NCBI GenBank assembly: GCA_964595485.1
Contig: CAZQQN010000022.1
Span: forward strand, 1 to 46,484
Direction: 5' to 3'
From: CAZQQN01 sp964595485
Lineage (GTDB): Bacteria; Bacteroidota; Bacteroidia; CAILMK01; CAYYUA01
DNA length: 46,484 nt
Below, piece after piece: positions 8,300 to 16,723 of this stretch. The translations under genes and the position numbers were made by a program. How positions within the stretch are numbered: position 1 is the stretch's first letter; each line of letters begins with the position of its first letter. Below the pieces are notes generated by a model that worked only from the letters and a program-made list of their open reading frames with translations, ran no database searches and was not told where the DNA came from.

Positions 8300-9781
8300 C
8301 TATTTTTTAGCAAATTGTTCTTGCTGCTTCTGAAAAGTTTCTTTCTCTGAAAGCCAGTTCTGCAATGAATCAGGCTTTTCAACCCAAACCTTGGCTTTCA
8401 TATTGTAATGAGCTGCACCACATATTTGATTACAAGCCATTTCGTATTGAAAATCCTCATTATCGACTTTTTCCTTCATTGTTTCGGTCGAGATGGTGGG
8501 AGTGAATTTAAAGGTATTATTCATACCGGGCTGAGCATACATTTGAACCCTGAAATGGGGTAGGTATGCACTGTGTATCACATCTCGCGAGCGAATTTTA
8601 AAAACAACCTGTTTGTCAAGGGGCAAACGTAAATCACTCGTTATAATATCATCTTGCGCATTCGGATCATCTGGGTTTAATCCAAGGGGATTCTCGCCCG
8701 GTTCTATCCGCGTGAAATCAGATTCCCCTAATTTTCCATCATTACCTGGATACCTGAACTTAAAGTTGAATTGATAGGCAAACACTTCTATGACCTGCGC
8801 ATCGTCTTTAGGAGCACTGTTGATGTTACGCCATGATATAAAACCAAGGATAACCAATATGGCCAATGCGATAGCGGGGATGGTTGTCCAGAAAATCTCA
8901 AGTTTGTCATTAACCGGGTAATAAAGGGCTTTACTTTTATTCTGACCAGTGTATCTAAAGGAAAAGAAGAATAGTAAAACCTGGGTAACAATGAAAACAA
9001 TGCCCGTGATGATCAAGGTTATAAGGAATAGTTGATCTATGCTCGATCCATGCTCAGATGCTGCTTCCGGAAGTAGATACTGGGTGTGGATATTAAATTC
9101 ATAAACAATCCCAACTGAGCCGGCTACCAAAAATAAACCCAATAAATAGGCATTCACCTTAAACCAGTTAATATCGGGCAGTTTGTTGTTATAGTTCAGG
9201 AATTTGATTAAAATATTGACTGAAATAACGAAAAGTACTAAAAGCAATAAGATGGTAAGGGCTGCGAGGGTCTTAAAAGTACCATCATTCATTATGCTAC
9301 CTTCGGAATAAATATTCTCTGGGCCTGAAGACCCACCACCTCCCGCAGAAGCTTGCGCTTCCCGGGCTTTTTCCGTTTCACTTTTTATGTAGGCAAGAAT
9401 TGATCTTACTTCATCCGGTGTTACGTTAGCCGGCGGCATGATGGTCTGGTTGTACTCATTAAAAAGGTTAACCGCGTACTCATCACCGGCTTTTACCAAT
9501 TCCTGGGAATTTTGGATCCATTTTATCAACCACTCTTCTGGCCTTCTTTCGTTAACCCCAGCGAGAGCAGGACCGACTAGTTCCTCATTGATTTTATGGC
9601 AAGTGTTACAGTCATGTTCTTGGTATAACTTTTCACCCTTTGCAGCAGTGATTTTTGCCGATTCGGATTGCTCTGAGGAAGCTGTGTCGGTTTTAGCTGA
9701 TGCTGTGTCTTGAGCAATGGCTGAAAATGATAACAAAGTAAGGGCAGGAAGTAGAAAAAGGATTGATTTCAACTGTTTCAT
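8300..9781 (-). CDS. ctaC: Cytochrome c oxidase subunit II with N-terminal cytochrome c domain
   Basis: 494 residues from the ATG at 9781. This start has GGAG 6 bases upstream and gives a clean signal peptide (MKQLKSILFLLPALTLLSF...AQ); an open frame extends to 9829 but adds no signal. Next is a cytochrome c domain (CNTCH, Cys58-His62, axial Met in TIMPP), then two extra helices, the usual two COX2 helices, and the CuA domain (HSAYLPHF, CNQICGAAHYNM). The cytochrome is N-terminal, unlike the C-terminal fusion of classical caa3 oxidases. It is the first gene of the cox operon and receives electrons from cytochrome c or a quinol:cytochrome c reductase not seen here. Confidence 0.93.
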   Translation of the reverse strand: MKQLKSILFLLPALTLLSFSAIAQDTASAKTDTASSEQSESAKITAAKGEKLYQEHDCNTCHKINEELVGPALAGVNERRPEEWLIKWIQNSQELVKAGDEYAVNLFNEYNQTIMPPANVTPDEVRSILAYIKSETEKAREAQASAGGGGSSGPENIYSEGSIMNDGTFKTLAALTILLLLVLFVISVNILIKFLNYNNKLPDINWFKVNAYLLGLFLVAGSVGIVYEFNIHTQYLLPEAASEHGSSIDQLFLITLIITGIVFIVTQVLLFFFSFRYTGQNKSKALYYPVNDKLEIFWTTIPAIALAILVILGFISWRNINSAPKDDAQVIEVFAYQFNFKFRYPGNDGKLGESDFTRIEPGENPLGLNPDDPNAQDDIITSDLRLPLDKQVVFKIRSRDVIHSAYLPHFRVQMYAQPGMNNTFKFTPTISTETMKEKVDNEDFQYEMACNQICGAAHYNMKAKVWVEKPDSLQNWLSEKETFQKQQEQFAKK

Positions 9782-9845
9782 CATTATCTCCAAACAATTT
9801 TGTCTTGTAGATACCAACTGAATAACCATTTAAAAATATCCGGTG

Positions 9846-9853
9846 CAAATCTA
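9846..9853 (-). promoter_or_regulatory. Possible -7 box of the cox operon
   Basis: On the minus strand this reads TAGATTTG, matching the Bacteroidota TAnnTTTG -7 box. It is about 65 bases upstream of the ctaC start at 9781. I see no good -33 TTG at standard spacing, so the call is tentative. Confidence 0.3.
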
Positions 9854-9993
9854 TTCCAAATTCCACTCATATCATTGAAAAAATTCTAATTTTTAACCAT
9901 TCTAATGGCTAGTTTGTTCGCACATTTTAGCGTAAAATTACGCTATTTACTACCCAACTATGCAACAACTTGTCGAACCTAAAGTTTTTAAAT

Positions 9994-10374
9994 TTACCTG
10001 GCGGGCTGTTTTACCTTGTACTTTATGATTCCAGCTATCGACTCAGCCCGTTTTTTTGCCTCATCAGCTTTTTTACCGTGAAAATTGGCATCCACCGTTT
10101 CATAAAACAAGGACAGCCATGTTTGAAAGTGTTTTTCAGTAAGATTGACCTTTTTGGATAATTGAATATGCTTCTCCATAGGATTGCCTTCATATGCCTG
10201 GCCACCTAAAAGGAGGCTTTCCCAGAAGTTGTACATGATAGGCAAGTGATGATTCCAGTCAACCTTGGCTACACCATTAAAAATTGGCCCCAATAAAGGG
10301 TTTTTAGTGACTTTTTCATAGAACCGGTCTACCAGATTTTCTATATCATGGCGATTTTGAATATCTTTTAGCAT
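9994..10374 (-). CDS. Group III truncated hemoglobin
   Basis: 126 residues. Tyr19 (DRFYEKV) fits the B10 position, His69 (NPMEKHIQL) the proximal F8 histidine, and HFQTWLSLF the conserved following helix. Length and motifs match the class III (Campylobacter Ctb-like) truncated globins, which bind O2 or NO in the cytoplasm. It lies upstream of the cox operon on the same strand, separated by about 210 bases, so it is probably transcribed separately but could share oxygen-related regulation. Confidence 0.9.
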   Translation of the reverse strand: MLKDIQNRHDIENLVDRFYEKVTKNPLLGPIFNGVAKVDWNHHLPIMYNFWESLLLGGQAYEGNPMEKHIQLSKKVNLTEKHFQTWLSLFYETVDANFHGKKADEAKKRAESIAGIIKYKVKQPAR

Positions 10375-10454
10375 ATTAAGACCTTTTAATCTTTATTTTG
10401 AGATACCAAGTAAAAAAACATGCTATGGATTTAAAAAAGTGCCTTCCATCTTAA

Positions 10455-10462
10455 TAATTTTG
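10455..10462 (+). promoter_or_regulatory. Putative promoter of queG
   Basis: TAATTTTG matches the Bacteroidota TAnnTTTG -7 box, with TTTA 21 bases upstream as a weak -33 element. The queG start is 53 bases downstream. Confidence 0.4.
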
Positions 10463-10515
10463 AATTTGAGATTTGGTAAAACGGTTGCGTTTTTCTCAAA
10501 GAATCAGATGAACGA

Positions 10516-11430
10516 ATGGTAAGCAAATTAAAGCAAAAGGAATACGCGGATTCCGTGAAAAAAAAGGCAAACGAACTTGGCTTCGACTTTGCCGGCATAG
10601 CAGAAGCAGGCTTTTTGGAAGAAGAGGCGCCTTTACTTGAGCAGTGGCTAAAGAATGGAAAGCAGGGAGAGATGAGCTACATGGAACGGTATTTTGATAA
10701 ACGATTAGATCCCAGGAAATTGGTTGATGGTGCCCAGTCTGTGATATCAGTTATGTACAATTATTATCCCGGTCAAAACCAACAAAACCCCGATAGTTAC
10801 TATAAAGTCTCAAAGTATGCCTATGGCCGGGATTACCATAAAGTGATGAAGAAAAAGCTTAAAGCTTTATTGGACTACATACGCGACTCAATAGGTGACG
10901 TCAATGGCCGTGTTTTTGTAGACTCGGCACCTGTAATGGATAAGGCATGGGCCAAAAAGGCTGGTGTAGGATGGATGGGAAAGCACACCAACATACTTAA
11001 CAAAAATGCCGGGTCATATTTTTTTCTTGGCGAGCTTATTATTGATTTGCCATTAAAGCCGGATGCTCCGGTTGCTGACCATTGTGGTAATTGCACGAGA
11101 TGTATTGATGCCTGTCCTACCGAGGCTATCACCCCTTACGGAGTGGATGGTAGCAAATGTATTTCCCATTTTACCATTGAAATGAAGGAAAAGATCCCGG
11201 AAGATTACCGTGATAAGTTGAATGGTTGGATTTTTGGTTGTGATATCTGCCAGGATGTATGCCCCTGGAATAAATTTTCAAAAAANNNNNNNNNNATGAC
11301 GGAAGAAATCTTTCAAAAGCATTTTGAAGGCTCTGCTATCAACCGGGCTAAGTTCGAGGGATTGAAAAATAACATACAGGCAGCCAAAGAAGGGGCCAAA
11401 CGATATGCGCAAAAGCTTTCGGGTAAGTAA
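10516..11430 (+). CDS. queG: Epoxyqueuosine reductase, interrupted by an assembly gap
   Basis: The frame encodes the QueG N-terminal cobalamin-binding region (GMSYMERYFDKRLDP, VDSAPVMDKAWAKKAG) and two [4Fe-4S] motifs (CGNCTRCIDACP; CDICQDVCPW). It catalyses the last step of queuosine synthesis in tRNA. Ten Ns at 11286-11295 replace part of the C-terminus. In relatives about 20-30 residues separate the CPWNKFS motif from the helix beginning MTEEIFQKHF, so the four unknown codons here probably understate the missing DNA. The open frame across the Ns may be coincidental. Confidence 0.9.
   Translation: MVSKLKQKEYADSVKKKANELGFDFAGIAEAGFLEEEAPLLEQWLKNGKQGEMSYMERYFDKRLDPRKLVDGAQSVISVMYNYYPGQNQQNPDSYYKVSKYAYGRDYHKVMKKKLKALLDYIRDSIGDVNGRVFVDSAPVMDKAWAKKAGVGWMGKHTNILNKNAGSYFFLGELIIDLPLKPDAPVADHCGNCTRCIDACPTEAITPYGVDGSKCISHFTIEMKEKIPEDYRDKLNGWIFGCDICQDVCPWNKFSKXXXXMTEEIFQKHFEGSAINRAKFEGLKNNIQAAKEGAKRYAQKLSGK
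11286..11295. other. Scaffold gap (10 N)
   Basis: A run of exactly ten Ns inside queG. This length is a common placeholder for a gap of unknown size, so distances across it are not reliable. Confidence 0.98.
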
Positions 11431-11581
11431 CCCGTGGGTTATGGGTTTTACCTGGTTATTTGTGCCATGAAGCGCTGATGGTTCGGGTGGGGCATTGGAT
11501 ATTTTTTCGCTGACAAACAAGACTTAGCCATTGACGGCTTATTAATCTGAAGGGAAACCTGTCAAGTTGCTGTAGAATAAA

Positions 11582-11617
11582 AAAGCAGCCAATGGAAAAC
11601 TAATCATTGACTGCTTT
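11582..11617 (-). terminator. Intrinsic terminator of the kelch protein gene
   Basis: Read on the minus strand, AAAGCAGTCAATG (11617-11605) pairs with CATTGGCTGCTTT (11594-11582) with one mismatch, and TTTTTT follows. The loop is about ten bases. It lies 33 bases beyond the stop of the minus-strand kelch gene. Confidence 0.8.
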
Positions 11618-11649
11618 GATCCTAGGTTGCTTATATTCTTGCTGACCGT

Positions 11650-12924
11650 TTAATGCTTGATGAAACGGATTTGCTCCTTTTTATCCGCTTTCTGAATACG
11701 CAGGATGTAAACACCGTCAGGAATGCCAGCCACATCAATCTGATTTTTGTTACCCTTGAAAGTTTTGAGGGTCTTTCCATCCGTGTTGATAACAGCAAAC
11801 TTTTGAGCTTTTAAACTTTCAGGGATATTAAGCTTTGACTGAGTGGGATTGGGATAAATCTTCAGGTTTTTGGCTTCTGTGTTGGCTACAGAAGTGGTGC
11901 TATCACTTTGATCCGTGCTATCACTTTGATCCGTATCATCTTGTAAGAAAGGATAACGCCATAACTTGGCTTTCCTTTCATCTGTTTTCCGGTTTAGCCC
12001 GCCTGTTAAATAAACGCTACTATCCGAAACAAAGCTGGTTGGTGCCCATAAGCTTACGCCCGGATGAGCGGGTAACTCTTTCCAGGTAGAATCTGCTGGA
12101 TTATATTGCCATAGTTGCCCCGAATCCATATAACCATGATCGCCGCCATCCCCACTTAAAACATAGCCTTTGCCATTGAAGGAGAATTGAGCCCCGGCAA
12201 CCCTGGGTTGACCAGGAAAATCCTTAAGCTCTCTCCAGGAACTATCCTTGGGGTTCCATTGATACCAATCATCCAAAACACCAGCAAAATTGCTTCCTGG
12301 AGCTCCACTTGGCCCATGACCCATACCGGCATATAGTTTTCCATTTACGGTAAAATGGTAAGGATGATGCCTGGGAGGCCCTGGTAAATCAGGTAATTGT
12401 TTCCACTGGTTTTCTTCAAGGTTTAAAACCCACCAATCTTTCAAATTACCTGAATTCCTATTATCCCCTAATCCAACATAAATCTTTCCATCTATAGCCT
12501 CTAATGCGGGGTGTCTTCTTCCTGCGCAAGGACAGTCGGGAAGTTTCTGCCACTGTCCTGTGGCTGTATCATACTGCCATAAATCATTAAGGTAGCCATT
12601 TGCCCCAAGTCCAAAACCAAGGTAACCTTTGCCTTGATGAGAAAGCCCTATAGAAAAACCACGTGATGGCCCCGGAAAACCATTCAATTGTTGCCAGGAG
12701 TCATTTTTCACATCATACGAGTAAAAATCGCTTAGAATAAAAGGATTCTCGTTAGCATCTTCATACCAGCCTGTTGAAACATAAGCTTTGCTTCCAATGG
12801 CAAAACCAACCGGATGATCTCTTTCCTGCCCGGTAAAATCAGTTTTTTCCTGCCATTCTTGTCCTGTTGTAATAAACCCTGAACAACAAAGTAAAGCGGT
12901 TAAAAGTAAATAAGCGTATTTCAT
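11650..12924 (-). CDS. Secreted kelch-repeat protein with type A T9SS sorting domain
   Basis: 424 residues from the ATG at 12924, which begins a signal peptide (MKYAYLLLTALLCCSGF...). An upstream Met at 13017 would add 31 residues that look like non-coding sequence. Six kelch-type blades follow (W-x-x-LPxxPGxxR spacers), consistent with a six-bladed beta-propeller. A Ser/Asp/Thr linker contains an exact 18-base tandem repeat (11897-11932). The last 75 residues (LKIYPNPTQSKLNIPE...GVYILRIQ) are a type A T9SS C-terminal domain. It is likely a cell-surface or released carbohydrate- or protein-binding protein; ligand unknown. Confidence 0.88.
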   Translation of the reverse strand: MKYAYLLLTALLCCSGFITTGQEWQEKTDFTGQERDHPVGFAIGSKAYVSTGWYEDANENPFILSDFYSYDVKNDSWQQLNGFPGPSRGFSIGLSHQGKGYLGFGLGANGYLNDLWQYDTATGQWQKLPDCPCAGRRHPALEAIDGKIYVGLGDNRNSGNLKDWWVLNLEENQWKQLPDLPGPPRHHPYHFTVNGKLYAGMGHGPSGAPGSNFAGVLDDWYQWNPKDSSWRELKDFPGQPRVAGAQFSFNGKGYVLSGDGGDHGYMDSGQLWQYNPADSTWKELPAHPGVSLWAPTSFVSDSSVYLTGGLNRKTDERKAKLWRYPFLQDDTDQSDSTDQSDSTTSVANTEAKNLKIYPNPTQSKLNIPESLKAQKFAVINTDGKTLKTFKGNKNQIDVAGIPDGVYILRIQKADKKEQIRFIKH

Positions 12925-12953
12925 GTTAGTTAGCTTTAACGATTTAATACCTT

Positions 12954-12961
12954 CAAAATTA
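12954..12961 (-). promoter_or_regulatory. Putative promoter of the kelch gene
   Basis: The minus strand reads TAATTTTG, a full match to the TAnnTTTG -7 box, with TTG about 23 bases upstream. It lies about 30 bases before the ATG at 12924, downstream of the alternative start at 13017. This supports the shorter protein. Confidence 0.5.
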
Positions 12962-13270
12962 AGCAAATCAGGTTTAGTTGTATGCAAGGATGCTGACAAA
13001 TTTTTTTTATTCAACATTTCTTTTCTTTCAAATTTTTTATCTTGATTTAAAGTGAAATTATTTTATATAAATGATTTGTTGTAAGACATAGGAAATGTTT
13101 GAGGGATTAATTGGAAGTCCTACGATTGTTAATGTTAGCCTGTTGACCATAAAGGTAATGATCGAATTGATTAAATCCTCGTTTAATAGAGCTTGATCAA
13201 TACTGGAATAAAAATTGAGATTAAAATTAACCAAAGTTTAAAAATTACATTTAAATTTATAATAGTTATT

Positions 13271-13278
13271 TATTTTTG
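13271..13278 (+). promoter_or_regulatory. Putative promoter of the CapA-like gene
   Basis: TATTTTTG matches the -7 box, with TTTA 17 bases upstream. The predicted TTG start codon is only 13 bases downstream, so the mRNA leader would be very short. Confidence 0.4.
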
Positions 13279-13291
13279 AAAACAAAGAGCC

Positions 13292-14488
13292 TTGCAAAGG
13301 TTTATTGTCATAATAATTCTGATCCTACTGATCGACAGCGTCCCTGTTAAAGATAGCATAGCGCTAAATGAGAAGGGATACTCACCTACCACTGTTAACA
13401 TGTTTTTAGCGGGTGATGTCATGACCGGAAGGGGAATCGACCAAATCCTGCCATCCTCTGTTGATCCGGAGCTTCACGAACCATTTATTCAGGATGCCAG
13501 GCGATATGTTAGCATTGCAGAACAAAAAAGCGGTGAGATAAACACACCTGCTTCTTATCGATATATTTGGAATGGGCCTTTTGAGGTACTCAATAGAATG
13601 AATCCTGAATTTACACTGGCTAATTTAGAAACAGCGATCACCACAAACGATGACCCATTAAAAAGGAAGAGTGTGCATTACCGAATGCACCCGGATAATG
13701 TAAAAGTTTTAGAAAAGCTTAACATTGACATTTGTTCGCTTGCCAATAACCATGTAATGGATTGGCAAAAGGAAGGGTTGCTGGAGACTATGCAAGTGTT
13801 AAGAGAGACAAACATAGCTTATACCGGTGCTGGGGAAACCGAAAACGAAGCAAAAGATCCTGCCATTCACAACACCCTTGCAGGTAGTATATTTGTTTTT
13901 GGGTATGCCACCAAAAGCAGTGGCATCAAGCGAGCCTGGAGGGCCACAAAAGATAAGCCCGGATTAAACGTTATAACGCGCCTGGATGATGTCGCTGTTG
14001 AACGGATTCAAAAAAGGGTGGATTCTTTTAAACAAACGGGTGATTTCGTTATTCTCTCTATTCACTGGGGAGAGAACTGGGGTTATGAGGTTTCGGACAA
14101 GCAGCGTCAGTTTGCCCATGATTTAATCGATAAAACCGGGGTAGATCTTATCCACGGGCACTCTTCCAATCATCCAAAAGGCCTGGAAGTGTACAAGGGG
14201 AAATTAATACTGTACAGTGCCGGTGATTTTATAAACGATTTTGAAGGGATTGAAGGTTACGAAAAATACCCAACTGATATATCCCTGATGTATTTTCCGG
14301 AGGTTGATCTAAAAACCGGTGAACTGATTTCCTTAAACATTTATCCCATGGTTTTAAATCGATTCCAGCTTCAGCGAGCAAGAAAAGAGGATGTCCAGAG
14401 GATTTACGGTATTCTGGCCCAGGAAAGTGCCAAATTTCAAACAAAAATCGAGTTAAACGGGAATGTCATTCAGGTGCCGGCGAATTAG
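13292..14488 (+). CDS. CapA-family (PGA_cap) metallophosphoesterase-like protein
   Basis: 398 residues. It shows the CapA family pattern: LAGDVMTGR near the N-terminus, ANLETAITT, CSLANNHVMDW, SIHWGENW, HGHSSNHPKG and YSAGDFINDF, all likely metal-binding or catalytic loops of the calcineurin-like fold. A stop codon lies 15 bases upstream in frame and the next ATG falls inside the first motif, so the TTG at 13292 is the best start and gives a hydrophobic signal or anchor. Relatives are called poly-gamma-glutamate capsule synthesis proteins, but many have no proven role, and no capB/capC-like genes are nearby. Convergent with the epimerase gene. Confidence 0.85.
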   Translation: MQRFIVIIILILLIDSVPVKDSIALNEKGYSPTTVNMFLAGDVMTGRGIDQILPSSVDPELHEPFIQDARRYVSIAEQKSGEINTPASYRYIWNGPFEVLNRMNPEFTLANLETAITTNDDPLKRKSVHYRMHPDNVKVLEKLNIDICSLANNHVMDWQKEGLLETMQVLRETNIAYTGAGETENEAKDPAIHNTLAGSIFVFGYATKSSGIKRAWRATKDKPGLNVITRLDDVAVERIQKRVDSFKQTGDFVILSIHWGENWGYEVSDKQRQFAHDLIDKTGVDLIHGHSSNHPKGLEVYKGKLILYSAGDFINDFEGIEGYEKYPTDISLMYFPEVDLKTGELISLNIYPMVLNRFQLQRARKEDVQRIYGILAQESAKFQTKIELNGNVIQVPAN

Positions 14489-14656
14489 GTAGTTGATTGG
14501 ATCGCTGCTCAGGTTATTTGCGAATATTTTAAACCTTTTCTTTGGTCTGAGTTTTATGTGCAACTTTCGATGATTGAAAAATTCAATTGGTCCTTTACCA
14601 CTTATAAAATTTTGGGTTCATCTTGCTAGCTGGCAGAATAACGAAATGTTGCAATT

Positions 14657-16102
14657 CTATTCTTTGGCTTTAAAAGTGACCTTAAGGCTCACTGCTGCTT
14701 TTGCAGGCAATGTGATAAGGCCTTTCTCGGGTTGGAAAGCTTTCCACTCGCTACCATTTAACTCAACTTTTTTAATAATTACCGAGGGATCGGCTAATAA
14801 ATTAGGATAAAATTCCTGCCCTTCCTTGGTTTTTTCCAAATGATAATGAAGTTCAACAGGTTTTTCCTGGACCCATAGGTTCAGGTAGAGGTAATTGAGC
14901 AAGCCGTGCTCAATAGCGTGATAAGCGGTTTTGGTTCTTACACCTTTAGCCCCTTTGATTATGGTACCATCCAACTTTACTTTTAGTATATTTCCGCCAT
15001 AGGTCTCATCCAAAAAAGCATTATTCCAGAATTCAGCCCCCTTGCGGAATTTTTCTAAAAAATGATTTCTACCGGTTACGCGATACAGGTAAAGCTGGGT
15101 CATATTACCATATGCCTGAACCCACCAAGAAGCAGTTGAATCTTTCAGTTTAGGGTTATCAATTGGTATTTTATGATGCCAGGCACCTGACCTGTGATCA
15201 AAAGCTTGTGTATTCAGGGGGTTGGTTAATTCAAGAGCCTTTCTTTTGTAAGCCATTTTATCCGTCAGGTGGTGAAGCCTAAGCATAAGCCAAACTACTT
15301 CAAGGTTATGACCCACATTCATGGCCTTATTCTGCCCATCTATCAATTGCCAATCCCTGGTGAAACTTTCCATGATCCAAGGCCTTTGTGGATGCCTCAT
15401 TTTATTCCAACCCATATTCACGATGGTTTCAAAATGCTTCAAGTATTCGTTTTTCCGGGTGGTAGGATAAAGGTAAGTTAAGAAACCAGAAGCTGGTGCT
15501 AATTGCGGTGAAAAATCCTTTTTATTGCTTGCGACCGATAGATTCCGGGTCAATTTATCGTAATAGCCTTGGTGCTTCTCATCCCAGGCATGCTCCCTTA
15601 GAATTTGATAGGTTGTATCCAGGTAGGCCTTAGCAGTGCTGTCCCGGGTTACTGCGTGGTATAAGGCAAGCCCGGTAATGGCATAAGTTTGCATAAAAAG
15701 GTCTTTAGCTTTATTCACCGCTTTCCCGTTACCGCTAATGGATTCATACCAACCGCCATGTTTTTCATCCCATCCATGCGTTACCAAATAGTTGAAAGTC
15801 TTATGGGCATGCTTAAGGTGCTTTTGCTCTCCACTCATCAAATAGGCTGCTGAAAAGCTGAACAGTTGACGAGCGATCATGCCTGGGTACTGGCGATCAT
15901 TTTTATATGGCGTCCAATCCCTTTTGAGATAAGTATGGAATCCCCCTGAGTTCTCATTAAAAACTGCTCTCTGCCACGCTGGCATCACATCTTCTAAAGC
16001 TTGTTTTTTCCAGAATTTCCCTTTTAAAAGTTGTTGCCCATAAGTAAAGAAGGGAAACAGGATGAATGCAATGAAGATCAGGAAGGAATGAGAATAGCGC
16101 AT
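14657..16102 (-). CDS. Secreted AGE-family sugar epimerase/isomerase
   Basis: 481 residues with a signal peptide (MRYSHSFLIFIAFILF...YGQ). The body is an (alpha/alpha)6 barrel of the N-acylglucosamine 2-epimerase family: GWYESISGNGK, NVGHNLEVVWLM and AYHAIEHGLLNYLYLN carry the two expected catalytic histidines. About 75 extra C-terminal residues form a likely beta-rich domain. Cytoplasmic relatives such as cellobiose 2-epimerase are about 400 residues and have no signal, so export and the extra domain are notable. The substrate cannot be predicted. Confidence 0.82.
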   Translation of the reverse strand: MRYSHSFLIFIAFILFPFFTYGQQLLKGKFWKKQALEDVMPAWQRAVFNENSGGFHTYLKRDWTPYKNDRQYPGMIARQLFSFSAAYLMSGEQKHLKHAHKTFNYLVTHGWDEKHGGWYESISGNGKAVNKAKDLFMQTYAITGLALYHAVTRDSTAKAYLDTTYQILREHAWDEKHQGYYDKLTRNLSVASNKKDFSPQLAPASGFLTYLYPTTRKNEYLKHFETIVNMGWNKMRHPQRPWIMESFTRDWQLIDGQNKAMNVGHNLEVVWLMLRLHHLTDKMAYKRKALELTNPLNTQAFDHRSGAWHHKIPIDNPKLKDSTASWWVQAYGNMTQLYLYRVTGRNHFLEKFRKGAEFWNNAFLDETYGGNILKVKLDGTIIKGAKGVRTKTAYHAIEHGLLNYLYLNLWVQEKPVELHYHLEKTKEGQEFYPNLLADPSVIIKKVELNGSEWKAFQPEKGLITLPAKAAVSLKVTFKAKE

Positions 16103-16201
16103 AGGGTAATTGCTGATTTTACTGCCAAATATAAACGCTGGCCAGAAAACCTAAAAGCCTGAAAACCGTCCCAAAATTAATTTACTTGAAAGGGTATTTC
16201 A

Positions 16202-16723
16202 TTAGCTGTTATTAAAGTGTTCCCGGTTAAAAGTATCGGATTGACCCCTGGGAATAGATAAAGATTGCCATTCATCTGACTTTATCGTTTTGGCTATGAA
16301 AACAATTTGCCCCACATGATAAGCATAGTGTGTCAATTGTCGGTGAATAGCCTCTAAAACGGAGTGTTCCTGATTCCTAATGTAAATGGTTCTGTCAAGG
16401 TCATCATCGGAAAGTGGCTCCAATGCATCAAATACACATTGCCACCCCTTTTCCCAGTAAGAAAGCAGGGCTTGTTTATCGGATAGGGTATCGTCAAATT
16501 CCGTTTCGCGATCGCGCCATTCCTTTTCACCGTCAGCATTCAGGAAATCGGTCCATCTTGATAGCATGTTACCTGCCATATGTTTTGCAACAGTGGCAAT
16601 ACTGTTTGCATTGGGATCTGCTAACCAATGAATTTCGTCATCGTTAAGCTGCTGAATTGCTTGCTCTCCAAGTTTTTTGTAGTAAGCAAAGAGGTTTTGC
16701 GTGCTGGAAATTACTTCACTCAT
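16202..16723 (-). CDS. DUF1572 / DinB-like protein
   Basis: 173 residues from the ATG at 16723. It is a four-helix DinB-superfamily protein with candidate metal-binding histidines in AKHMAGNML and QLTHYAYHVGQIV. The chosen start overlaps the stop of the ion-channel gene by 8 bases (ATGAGTGA), as at the preceding junction in this operon; a start at 16789 would overlap by 74 bases and adds no conserved sequence. DinB-fold enzymes include thiol-dependent transferases, but the activity here is unknown. Confidence 0.82.
   Translation of the reverse strand: MSEVISSTQNLFAYYKKLGEQAIQQLNDDEIHWLADPNANSIATVAKHMAGNMLSRWTDFLNADGEKEWRDRETEFDDTLSDKQALLSYWEKGWQCVFDALEPLSDDDLDRTIYIRNQEHSVLEAIHRQLTHYAYHVGQIVFIAKTIKSDEWQSLSIPRGQSDTFNREHFNNS

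Noticed and set aside
9782..9829. N-terminal extension of the subunit II reading frame
   Set aside because: The extension has no signal-peptide character, whereas the ATG at 9781 has GGAG at good spacing and begins a standard signal peptide.
11897..11932. 18-base tandem repeat as a mobile or CRISPR-like element
   Set aside because: Only two adjacent in-frame copies within the Ser/Asp/Thr linker of the kelch protein; a simple coding slippage repeat.
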